From positions 2,542,001-2,606,000 of the forward strand of contig NZ_JABVZR010000001.1 in NCBI RefSeq assembly GCF_017163935.1: a stretch of 64,000 bases of DNA, read 5' to 3'. Source of the DNA: Novosphingobium terrae (GTDB taxonomy: Bacteria; Pseudomonadota; Alphaproteobacteria; Sphingomonadales; Sphingomonadaceae). The translations under genes were made by a program, and so were the position numbers. How positions within the stretch are numbered: position 1 is the stretch's first letter; each line of letters starts with the position of its first letter. Positions 17,149-25,209 of the stretch are shown piece by piece. The notes beneath the pieces were generated by a model, which ran no database searches, was not told the DNA's origin, and saw nothing but the letters and a program-made list of their open reading frames with translations.

Positions 17149-17967
17149 TCAGCCTTCGGACTTGCCCTCCGCCAGGCGCCCGGCGATGGCATGCACAACC
17201 GGCATCAGCTGGCTGATATCGTCGATCACATAATCGGCGCCCGCATCCTGCAGCAAGCGGGCCGAGGCTTCGCGCCGCGCATGGCGTTCGGCTTCGGGCA
17301 GAGCGCGGTAATCGGCAAGGCTCAGCCCCATGCCGTTGCCCGAGGCGGCCAGGCCCACCGTCCAGCAGCCAGCTTCGCGGCCTTCGATGATGCCGACGGG
17401 GGCATCGTCCACCTTGATGCAGCGGCGGGCGGGCCAAGCGTCCAGAGCGATCAAGGCGGCCCATGTCATCAGCGGCGCGGGCCTGCCGCTGGGGGTCTCT
17501 CCGGCGCAGATCACCACCTCGGGCGCATAGCCCTGCGCCGCGGCCAGAGGCAGGATCGGCGCCATCATCTCACGCGTGTAGCCGGTGCCCGAGCCGATGC
17601 GGATGCCCAATTGGCGCAAGGCTTTGGCGGTCTCGACAGCGCCGGGGATCAGCGTGGCAGAGGCCGCAGCCGCCGCCTGCATCGCCGGTTCTAGCCTTGC
17701 GTAAAGCGCCAGCACATCGCCCTCATCGGGCAGGCTGCCACGTGCCGCCTGCCAGCGCGCCGCCAGCTCCGGCTTGGCCAGAATGGCGCGCAGATGATCG
17801 AGCTTGGCCTTGCCCATATCGGCCCGCGCCTCGGCATCGGTGAGCGCGATGCCTTCGCGCGCAAAAACCGAGACCAGCGCCTCGACCGGGGCCATGCAGC
17901 CAAAGTCGATCATCGTGCCGGCCCAGTCGAAAACCACGGCCTTGATGGGGAAAGCGGAGGCGGTCAT
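17149..17967 (-). CDS. phnX: phosphonoacetaldehyde hydrolase (phosphonatase)
   Basis: Cleaves the C-P bond of phosphonoacetaldehyde to acetaldehyde and phosphate. 272 residues, HAD superfamily. The nucleophile D14 lies in FDWAGT with A16 after it, as in PhnX. The cap-domain Schiff-base lysine is K55 in MGKAKLDH. The KVDDAPVGIIEG loop carries the acidic residues for Mg2+. It overlaps the FAD oxidoreductase stop by 4 bases (ATGA), showing translational coupling. No phnW transaminase is present in the window. Confidence 0.95.
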   Translation of the reverse strand: MTASAFPIKAVVFDWAGTMIDFGCMAPVEALVSVFAREGIALTDAEARADMGKAKLDHLRAILAKPELAARWQAARGSLPDEGDVLALYARLEPAMQAAAAASATLIPGAVETAKALRQLGIRIGSGTGYTREMMAPILPLAAAQGYAPEVVICAGETPSGRPAPLMTWAALIALDAWPARRCIKVDDAPVGIIEGREAGCWTVGLAASGNGMGLSLADYRALPEAERHARREASARLLQDAGADYVIDDISQLMPVVHAIAGRLAEGKSEG

Positions 17968-19109
17968 GCTGTAACTCCCACATGCAGGCCGGCCAGATCG
18001 GCCAGCACCTTTTCGGCAATGCCAAAGCCGGTGGAGGCGCCCGTGCCACTGGTGACGATCACCAGCCGGACATTCTCGGCAGGCGTATCGATCAGGAAAG
18101 TTCTGTCCGCCGCGACGGCATAGGTCCCCGTCCAGCGCTCGATCACTGGGGGCACCGGGCCGCCCAGCGCGGTGGCATATTCCTGAAGGATGTCCTCTTC
18201 GGCGCTGGCGGGAGCGAAGGGGGGCGGCACATCGGCGTAATGGTGGCTGTCGCCCACGATCAGGCTGCCATCGGTGCCCTGCGCCACGATCAGATGGACG
18301 CCATTGTCAAACAGGCGCGGCACCTCGGCGCGCAGCCTTGCCTCCAGAGCGCGGGCCTCAGGCAGAGCGCCATAGCCGCGATAGCGCACCAGCCCCAGAT
18401 CGGACATGATCGCGCCGGGCAGCCTCACGCGCCCCGGCGCGGCCAGCCGCAGCATCGAAAGGCGGCAGCGCGTCAGGCCATAGGCGGCGATCCGCTCGGG
18501 ATAGAGCGTGCTGAAATCATCGCCGGGGCAGACCACCACCTGCCCCGCCTCGACCACCCCGCGCGAGGTGGCAAGGCGCGGCGGGGCTATCTCATGCACG
18601 GCGGTTTTGGTCATCACCGTCACGCCCATCTGCTCGGCAAGGAAGGCGGTGATGCGGGGGATGGCAAAGCGGGATTCGACGCGGATCTCATGCGGGCTGT
18701 GCAGTGCGCCCAGCAGATCCGTGCCGCCCATGCCGCCCGATGCTGCGCGGAAGGCTGCGGCATCCATCAGGCTGCAGCCCTCGCCCATTTCGGTTTTCAG
18801 AAAGGCCTCGATCACCGCGATGGCCTCAGGCGAGCGGGCGGTGAGGTAGAGGCCCTCATGCTCGACGGGGATGGCGGCGCGCGGCGCCAGATCGGCCCAG
18901 ATATCGCGGGTGCGGCGGGCCAGCTGCCAGCTGGTGCCGCGCTCCTGACCCGTGACGGTGATAAAGCCGAAATTGCGGATCGAGGCGCCGCTGGCCGCGC
19001 CGTCGCGCTCGATCAGCACCACCTTCAGGCCTTCGCGTGCCGCAACATAGGCATGGGCCAGCCCCAGAATGCCGCCGCCCACCACCGCCAGATCATAGGT
19101 TTGCGTCAT
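17964..19109 (-). CDS. FAD-dependent oxidoreductase of phosphonate clusters (TIGR03364-like)
   Basis: 381 residues, DadA/glycine-oxidase fold. FAD motif G11-G-G-I-L-G16 near the N-terminus and a C-terminal GTYAVAADRTFLID / TSGTGASTGFGIAEK flavin-site segment. This family is repeatedly found beside phnX. As an amine oxidase or dehydrogenase acting on 2-aminoethylphosphonate or an N-alkyl form, it would deliver phosphonoacetaldehyde to PhnX; this role is inference. GGAGAG lies 4-5 bases before the ATG at 19109, deciding against the longer frame starting at 19178. Confidence 0.85.
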   Translation of the reverse strand: MTQTYDLAVVGGGILGLAHAYVAAREGLKVVLIERDGAASGASIRNFGFITVTGQERGTSWQLARRTRDIWADLAPRAAIPVEHEGLYLTARSPEAIAVIEAFLKTEMGEGCSLMDAAAFRAASGGMGGTDLLGALHSPHEIRVESRFAIPRITAFLAEQMGVTVMTKTAVHEIAPPRLATSRGVVEAGQVVVCPGDDFSTLYPERIAAYGLTRCRLSMLRLAAPGRVRLPGAIMSDLGLVRYRGYGALPEARALEARLRAEVPRLFDNGVHLIVAQGTDGSLIVGDSHHYADVPPPFAPASAEEDILQEYATALGGPVPPVIERWTGTYAVAADRTFLIDTPAENVRLVIVTSGTGASTGFGIAEKVLADLAGLHVGVTA

Positions 19110-19124
19110 CGTCTCTCCGTTCAA

Positions 19125-19170
19125 GCATCGTGCGAAAAAGTGGGCACCGGTTTTTCGCGAAAAACGATGC
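19125..19170. repeat. nested palindromic repeat
   Basis: Outer arms GCATCGT / ACGATGC (19125-19131, 19164-19170) enclose inner arms GCGAAAAA / TTTTTCGC (19132-19139, 19151-19158). The core AAGTGGGCACCGGTTTTT resembles short palindromic repeats scattered through many alphaproteobacterial genomes, from memory. It separates the sulfotransferase gene from the FAD oxidoreductase gene and may stabilise or attenuate the transcript. Confidence 0.6.
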
Positions 19171-19181
19171 GACAACAAAAT

Positions 19182-21206
19182 CTACCGCCAGTCGGTCAGC
19201 GCGCTGCCGAGGTGCGTTTTCAAATCATCGAGAAAGGGTTCGAAGGCGCGCCACTGGTCCATCCCGTCGCGGAAGATCGGGCGGCGAACCTGCTCGCTCG
19301 ACGGCGTGCGGACGGCGCGACGGTTCTGGTGGAAGTTGAGGCAGGCCTCATCGAAAGGCAGGCCGCAATGGTCGAGCAGGCGGCGGACCTGGGTTTCCAA
19401 ATCCTCGATCACATCCTCATGCAGCACCCGCAGCACCCGGCCCGGCAGAGCTTCATCCCAATGGCGCATCAGCTCCAGATAGGTGCGGTAATAGCGGGCG
19501 ATGTCTTCGATTGAGTAAGTGAACTCCTGCCCCTGCGCGAAGAGCTGCTTGAGGTTGGAAAAGCAGCAGGACATCGGATCGCGGCGCGTATCGATGATTT
19601 TCGCGTTCGGCAGGATCAGATGGATCAGCCCGATATGGCGGAAGTTGTTGGGCATCTTGTCGATGAAGAAGGGGCGGCCCAGACTGCGCTGCGCCTGTGT
19701 TTCGGCCAGATAGCGCTCGCCCAGCGCCCGGCATTGCAGCGGGGTAAGATCGGCCAGCGAGCCGGGATAGGCGGGCGCATCGATATCATGCTCGCGCCCT
19801 TGCAGTTCCAGCACGATGCGCTGGATATCGGGCAGTTCCTGCGTGCCCTCGATCTCGGGGTGGCTGGCGAGGATCTGCTCGATCAGCGTCGAGCCCGAGC
19901 GCGGCAGGCCCAGCACGAAGATCGGATCGGGGGCGGCAGCGCCCCAGCCCTCGCGCGCCGTGAAAAAGGCGCTGGTGCAGACCTGCTTTTGCAGGCGGGT
20001 GTTGGTTTCGAGGATTTCGGGGCGGTACTGGCTGGCCTCGCGCTGCAGGGCGTTCCCCCGCGCGTAATGATGCCATGAGGATGCCGCATCGCCTGCATCC
20101 TCCAGCGCCTTGCCCAGCGCGAAGTTGAGATGCACCCGGTCGATGGCGATGGTGCCGGGCGCTTCTTCAGCCTTGCGCATGGTCTCCACCGCCTCGGGGG
20201 TGAAGCGATAGGTTTTCAGATTGGCCAGACTCCACCATGCATCGCCGAATTCGGGGCGCAGGGCGGCGGCATGGGTGTAGGCGGCGATCGCCTCGGGCAC
20301 GCGACCCAGCGTTTTCAGGGCATGGCCCAGCCAGAGATGCAGATCGGCCAGTTGCCCCCGCAAGGCGGTGTTGTCACCCGGCTCGGCAGGCAGACGGGCA
20401 AGCATCGCATGATAGAGCGCAATGGCTTCCTCATGATGCCCCAGCCCGACGGCAATGGTGGCATCCAGCCTTTGCAGATCCTCATCCCCGCCGCGCAAGG
20501 GGGCCAGCGCCTCACGCGCTTCGGGGTATTTGTGGCGGGCGATCAGCGTCTCGACATACTCCTGACGTGCCGCGCGATGGTCGGGGGCAAGGGTCAGCAC
20601 GCCCGCGTAAAGCACCTCGGCATCGTCAAGCACATCATGCGCCACGCCGATCTTGGCGAGCAGGCGCATGGCTTCGGGATGGTCGCCATGGGTGAGGAGA
20701 AAGCGGCGGGTCAGCGCCTCGGCCTGCGAGAGATCGCCATCGGCGAAAAGCGCGGTGGCCTCCACCACCACCGGCGGCAGGGCGCGCAGCGTGTGGACAT
20801 GCGCCTCGGCCTTGAGCGCGCTCTCCATATCGCCGGTCAGGCGATAGACGCCCGAGAGCATTTTCCAGCTGTGCGGCAGCGCGGGGTTGATGCCCACGGC
20901 GGTCAGCAGGGCCTCAATGGCGGCAGGGGCATCGCGGCGCGCGATATGGCACAGGCCGCGCTCCTGATGCATCAGGCTGAAATGCGGATGATCCACCGCC
21001 AAACGGTCCAGCTGCGCCAGAGCTTCATCGAAACGACCCAGAAAACGCAGGCTGGTGGCATGGATCAGCAGAAGATCGCGATGGTCGCCCCAGCGCGCCA
21101 GCAGATCGGCGGCCTCGCGGGCGACGGTCTCATGCTGCCCCTCCCCTTGCGCGGCGCGCAGCCGGATCAGCTCCGCCTCGGGCAGGGTTTCGGGGGTGTG
21201 CAGCAT
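19182..21206 (-). CDS. TPR-repeat sulfotransferase
   Basis: 674 residues. About residues 10-400 are tetratricopeptide repeats (for example LGRFDEALAQLDRLA and LGRVPEAIAAYTHAAALRPE). The C-terminal third is a PAPS sulfotransferase domain with the 5'-phosphosulfate loop FVLGLPRSGSTLIEQIL and the 3'-phosphate region KIIDTRRDPMSCCFS. Substrate unknown. It lies directly after a TonB receptor gene, a pairing I recall as common in sphingomonads. ACGGAAG five bases before 21206 favours this start; an ATG at 21239 adds 11 residues. Confidence 0.85.
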   Translation of the reverse strand: MLHTPETLPEAELIRLRAAQGEGQHETVAREAADLLARWGDHRDLLLIHATSLRFLGRFDEALAQLDRLAVDHPHFSLMHQERGLCHIARRDAPAAIEALLTAVGINPALPHSWKMLSGVYRLTGDMESALKAEAHVHTLRALPPVVVEATALFADGDLSQAEALTRRFLLTHGDHPEAMRLLAKIGVAHDVLDDAEVLYAGVLTLAPDHRAARQEYVETLIARHKYPEAREALAPLRGGDEDLQRLDATIAVGLGHHEEAIALYHAMLARLPAEPGDNTALRGQLADLHLWLGHALKTLGRVPEAIAAYTHAAALRPEFGDAWWSLANLKTYRFTPEAVETMRKAEEAPGTIAIDRVHLNFALGKALEDAGDAASSWHHYARGNALQREASQYRPEILETNTRLQKQVCTSAFFTAREGWGAAAPDPIFVLGLPRSGSTLIEQILASHPEIEGTQELPDIQRIVLELQGREHDIDAPAYPGSLADLTPLQCRALGERYLAETQAQRSLGRPFFIDKMPNNFRHIGLIHLILPNAKIIDTRRDPMSCCFSNLKQLFAQGQEFTYSIEDIARYYRTYLELMRHWDEALPGRVLRVLHEDVIEDLETQVRRLLDHCGLPFDEACLNFHQNRRAVRTPSSEQVRRPIFRDGMDQWRAFEPFLDDLKTHLGSALTDWR

Positions 21207-21283
21207 GGGGGCTTCCGTCAGCGGAGAAGAAGGTGTCATGGGCAGGGCGACTGGCACCCCGCCCATGACAGTATCGTGACACG

Positions 21284-23923
21284 TTAGAGATCGATGGCGA
21301 ACTTGATGCCATAGGTCATCGGCCGCAGCGGCAGTTCCGATTTGATGAACTGCGCCGAGGAGGTGAAGGTGGAGGCATGGGTGTTGGTCAGGTTCTGACC
21401 GAAGACCGACATGGTCCAGTTGTTGTGCTTGAAGCCGAACTGGGCGTCGAGCAGAGCATAGCCCTTCATGTGATAGCGCAGCAGCGTGGTGCCCGGCACC
21501 GAAACGCCATCGCCCGAAGGATAGGTGGAAGGCTGGTTCCACATCGGCCCGTTGTACGACACGCCGCCGCCCACGAACCAGTTGTAGTCCCCGCGACCGG
21601 CCCATTCATAGCGGCCACGGATGTTGCCCTGCACCTTCGGGCTGTAGGGCGTGGTGCTGCCGATCGCGCCGAAGGGGCTCTGCACCGGCTGCTGGACACC
21701 CTTGGGGTAATAGCTGGTGATGCACTGGCCATTGTTCACCGAAAGCGGGTTGTTGGCCACCAGACAGGGCGAGGAGGACTGCTTGCTGTCATTATAGGTG
21801 CCGCCGAACTGGACCGAGAGGCCCGCCATCGGCCGCGCGGAGATCTGCAGCTCGGCGCCCTTCACATGATAGCTGGGGCCATTGGTGGCAAAGCTGGTGT
21901 TGCCGAAGCCGCCCGCCGGGTTGAAGAAGTTGATGATCGCATTGTTCCAGACCATGTAATAGGCCGAGAGATTGAACTGCACCTTATGGTTGAGCAGATC
22001 GGTCTTCAGACCCATTTCCCAGTTGGTCAGCGTATCGGGCTGATAGCCGTTGGGACGCTTCAGCTGAGGCACGCCATTCTGGTCGGGCAGCACCAGGCTG
22101 CTCGAACGGTTGAAGCCACCCGGGCGGAAGCCCTGGCTGAACAAGGCATAGACCAGCGTGTGCTCGCGCGGCTTCCAGGCGATCTCGGCCTTGCTCTTGA
22201 AGCCGTGATAGGTGACGTGGTCATTGGCCGCATCGATGTTGACCTGGCCTGCCGTGCCGCAGGAAATGGTCTGATAGCAGGCGCTGGGCACGGTGCCGAA
22301 CTGCGAGCCGACCTCATATTCCTTGTAGCGGTAATAGCGCGTGCCGCCGGTCACCGTCAGATTGTGCAGAATGTCGATGTCCGCCGAGCCGAAGAAGGCC
22401 AGCTGATCATAGCCGCGCTGCGTATCCTCGCCGAAAGCGGTGTTGCCCGGCTCAAGACCCGGCTGGTTGGCGGTGCTGTTCGGCGCCGTCGACACCGAGC
22501 CCGAGCAGACGCCATTGGCCGCGATCAGCGTCGTGGTGCAGCTGGGGATCGACTTGTAGTCGAAGCGCATCACGTCCTGAATGCCGAACTTTTCCCAGTA
22601 AGCGCCGCCGATCACGCGGATGCGCTTGTTCTCGGGGCTCTGGAAGCGCAGTTCCTCGCTGTGATGCGTGTTGCGCATCGTGTCGTTCCAATAGGCGACC
22701 GGCGAGTAGCAGAAGGTCGATCCCGTGCCCCAGCCGGTGGCCTTGCCGCTGCACTGGTAATACATGCCGCCGCCGGTGCGCGAATAGTTCGAATAGTCCT
22801 GCTGTTCGGAGATATGGCGCGTCATATAGGCGCCGGTGTAGACCACCTTCCACGCGCCGATCTTGCCGTTCAGCGTCCAGGCGGTGTTCCAGTAGGTGTC
22901 GGTGTTCCACTGCGGCACGAAGGTTGTGGTCTGCAGGGCGCCCAGCGTCTGGAAGTCGCTGCCCACCGGATAGCTGCTGGCCGAACCCTGCGCGTCGAGA
23001 TGCTGATAGCTCTCGGCCACCAGCAGGTTCCAGTCAGGCGCGATGTCCCACAGCGCCTCGACACGGCCGCCGGTGTAGTCGACCGGGTTGAAGTCATGCT
23101 TGGCCAGCGCGTAATTGTTGTAGACGCCGCCGTTCGACTGGTTGGCCGCGGTGGGCGTGAAGCCATAGGAGACGCTGCCCGCATCGGTGGCGCGGCGCGT
23201 GAAGGTGCTGGGCACGTTGTCGATATAGCCGCCCTGATGGTCGCTGTAGATCAGCGCGCGCACGGCCAGCTTGTCCTTGATGACGGGGATGTTGATCACC
23301 GCCTGGCCCGAGGCATTGGGGGCGCCGCCCGCCGTGCCGCCGAAGCTGCCCTCGATATGGGCTTCCCAGCGGTCCAGCTTGGGCTTGGCGGTGATGTAGC
23401 GCACCGCGCCCGCCTGAGCGCCGCCGCCGAACAGCGTGCCCTGTGGACCTTCGAGCACTTCGACGCGCTCGATATCGGCCATATAAACGTCGGCGTTGCG
23501 CGCCGGGAACTGCATCGACTGATCGTCAAGATAGAGCGCGACGTTGGGGAACGGCGCGATTGTGCCCGAGGACTGGTTGCCCGCGAAGCCGGTGGAGAGG
23601 CCGCGCATGAAGATCGCGCCCTGGCCGGGGCCGTTGCTGGAGAAGGTGACGTTGGGGGTGAACTTCAGCAGGTCGCTGAAATTGTTCACGTTCAGCTGCG
23701 AAAGCGTCGCGCCCGACAGCGCCTGAAGCGTCATCGGCACCGACTGGATCGACTCGCTGCGGCGCGTCGCGGTGACGACGATGTCACCCGTGGTTTCGGG
23801 AACCGGCGCGCTTTCGGCGGCAGGAGCGGGAGCCTCATCGGCATAGGCCTGCGTGCCGGCCAGCGCGAGACCCGCGCAAGACAGCATAAGCCCGGATTTG
23901 AGCAGGTTTGAACGGATGGTCAT
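21284..23923 (-). CDS. TonB-dependent outer-membrane receptor (phosphonate locus)
   Basis: 879 residues. A signal peptide (MTIRSNLLKSGLML...AYADE) is followed by a TonB-box-like ETTGDIVVTATRR, a plug domain (SVPMTLQALSGATL ... RVEVLEGPQGTLFGGGA) and a 22-strand barrel ending in YGIKFAIDL. GAGGG precedes the ATG at 23923. Its position upstream of the sulfotransferase, FAD oxidoreductase and phnX, and opposite a LysR regulator, suggests uptake of a phosphonate or phosphonolipid fragment. Specificity is inference. Confidence 0.9.
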   Translation of the reverse strand: MTIRSNLLKSGLMLSCAGLALAGTQAYADEAPAPAAESAPVPETTGDIVVTATRRSESIQSVPMTLQALSGATLSQLNVNNFSDLLKFTPNVTFSSNGPGQGAIFMRGLSTGFAGNQSSGTIAPFPNVALYLDDQSMQFPARNADVYMADIERVEVLEGPQGTLFGGGAQAGAVRYITAKPKLDRWEAHIEGSFGGTAGGAPNASGQAVINIPVIKDKLAVRALIYSDHQGGYIDNVPSTFTRRATDAGSVSYGFTPTAANQSNGGVYNNYALAKHDFNPVDYTGGRVEALWDIAPDWNLLVAESYQHLDAQGSASSYPVGSDFQTLGALQTTTFVPQWNTDTYWNTAWTLNGKIGAWKVVYTGAYMTRHISEQQDYSNYSRTGGGMYYQCSGKATGWGTGSTFCYSPVAYWNDTMRNTHHSEELRFQSPENKRIRVIGGAYWEKFGIQDVMRFDYKSIPSCTTTLIAANGVCSGSVSTAPNSTANQPGLEPGNTAFGEDTQRGYDQLAFFGSADIDILHNLTVTGGTRYYRYKEYEVGSQFGTVPSACYQTISCGTAGQVNIDAANDHVTYHGFKSKAEIAWKPREHTLVYALFSQGFRPGGFNRSSSLVLPDQNGVPQLKRPNGYQPDTLTNWEMGLKTDLLNHKVQFNLSAYYMVWNNAIINFFNPAGGFGNTSFATNGPSYHVKGAELQISARPMAGLSVQFGGTYNDSKQSSSPCLVANNPLSVNNGQCITSYYPKGVQQPVQSPFGAIGSTTPYSPKVQGNIRGRYEWAGRGDYNWFVGGGVSYNGPMWNQPSTYPSGDGVSVPGTTLLRYHMKGYALLDAQFGFKHNNWTMSVFGQNLTNTHASTFTSSAQFIKSELPLRPMTYGIKFAIDL

Positions 23924-24063
23924 GGTGCCCTCATGAATGACGGAGATGGTCGCAAAACATGTCATTATGCAGGGCGCCGCCCCCGTCCCTTGGGGCGGTC
24001 GCCGTGTTGGGGGCGTGTTTGTCAAAAGGGCGGGCAGGCGGCCAATATATATCGGCTAAGGCC

Positions 24064-24084
24064 TTTATAGGTCTGATCTATAAA
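24064..24084. promoter_or_regulatory. LysR-type operator TTTATAG-N7-CTATAAA
   Basis: Perfect 7-bp arms around GTCTGAT in the divergent gap between the TonB receptor and the LysR gene. The AT-rich palindrome fits the T-N11-A rule for LysR proteins. It is the likely recognition-site for the regulator encoded at 24168. Confidence 0.65.
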
Positions 24085-24129
24085 ATGTTGCGTTGCGGCA
24101 GGCTGGTCACCGCTCTGTCACAATCGAGG

Positions 24130-24144
24130 TATAAAAAATCTATA
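24130..24144. promoter_or_regulatory. second TATA-N7-TATA site
   Basis: TATAAAAAATCTATA, 24 bases before the LysR ATG and 66 bases from the palindrome centre at 24074. Together the two could form the usual recognition and activation site pair, with autoregulation. Weaker than the first site. Confidence 0.4.
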
Positions 24145-24167
24145 ACAATCACAGTGAGATAAGGCAT

Positions 24168-25124
24168 ATGGGGGCCGTCAACCATCAGCATCTGCGTGCC
24201 TTTCACGCCGTGGCCAGCGAAGGCAGCTTCAGCCGCGCGGCGCGCAGGCTCAACATCTCGCAGCCAACATTATCTCAACAAATCAAAGCATTGGAAACAC
24301 GCCACCGCGCTCAGCTGTTCGAGGGCCGCCGCCGCCCGCTGCAATTGACGCCGATCGGGGAGGAATTGTTACAACTCACCCGCCGCATGTTCGCCACCGC
24401 CGAAGAGATCGAAACGCTGCTCGATGAAAGGGTGAATGCCGAAGGGCAGCGCATCCGCCTGATCTCGGACTCGCCGGTGCATGCCGCGCGCCTCGCCCAG
24501 ACCATCATGCAGATGGAAACCGGCATCGAGGTGGAGGTGCAGATCGACAATTCGCGCAACACTCTGGCCCATCTGCTCGATGCGCGGGCCGATGTGGGGA
24601 TCATCAGCGATCCGCAGGTCGATCCGCGCCTGTTCTATCGCCCCTTGTTCGTCGATGCTCTGGCAGTGGTGGTGGCCAGCGGCCACCCTTTGGCGGGGGC
24701 GGACACCTTCCCCCTCGCCCGCCTTGCCGAGGAATGCCTGCTGGTGCGCGAGGCCTCCTCGAAAACACGCGGGGCGATGGAGAGCCTGCTCAACGCCCAT
24801 GACATCGTGCCCGCCCGCAAGATCGAGCTGCACAGCCGCGAGACCATCCGCGAGGCGGTGGCGCTGGGCCTTGGCGTCAGCCTGTTCTTCGCCAGCGAGT
24901 GCCCGCCCGATACAAGGCTTTGCGCCATCCAGCCCGATGCCCAGCCCGATCCGGCGCTGCTCACCAATTATTTCGTCTGCCGCAGCGAACAGCGCCGCTC
25001 GGGCCTGATGCGGATGATGATCCAGGCGGTGGAAACCATGCCCACCTCGATCCCGCGCCATCATGCCGCGCCGCCGACCGCTGGCCCGGCGATCGCCCCT
25101 GCCCTCAAGGATGGCGCGCGATGA
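24168..25124 (+). CDS. LysR-family regulator of the phosphonate locus
   Basis: 318 residues. N-terminal winged helix-turn-helix (FHAVASEGSFSRAARRLNISQPTLSQQIKALE), then a periplasmic-binding-like effector domain. AAGG precedes the ATG. It is divergent from the TonB receptor and precedes the DUF5690 carrier by 85 bases. It resembles LysR regulators that accompany phnX in 2-aminoethylphosphonate clusters; the effector is inferred to be that compound or a breakdown product. Confidence 0.88.
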   Translation: MGAVNHQHLRAFHAVASEGSFSRAARRLNISQPTLSQQIKALETRHRAQLFEGRRRPLQLTPIGEELLQLTRRMFATAEEIETLLDERVNAEGQRIRLISDSPVHAARLAQTIMQMETGIEVEVQIDNSRNTLAHLLDARADVGIISDPQVDPRLFYRPLFVDALAVVVASGHPLAGADTFPLARLAEECLLVREASSKTRGAMESLLNAHDIVPARKIELHSRETIREAVALGLGVSLFFASECPPDTRLCAIQPDAQPDPALLTNYFVCRSEQRRSGLMRMMIQAVETMPTSIPRHHAAPPTAGPAIAPALKDGAR

Positions 25125-25158
25125 CCGGCCTTGCGATCCGCATGTCGGCAATCGGTCA

Positions 25159-25173
25159 TATAAGAATCTCATA
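25159..25173. promoter_or_regulatory. third LysR-like half-palindrome before the MFS gene
   Basis: TATAAGAATCTCATA resembles the 24130 site and lies 36 bases before the proposed GTG start of the carrier. It may give the carrier its own LysR-controlled promoter. Confidence 0.3.
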
Positions 25174-25209
25174 AGGGCCGACATCCTCAAACCGCGCTGC
25201 GAAAGACTC

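Noticed and set aside
21377..23911. 844-codon open frame opposite the phosphonate-locus TonB receptor
   Set aside because: Antisense shadow; composition and lack of motifs do not fit a protein.
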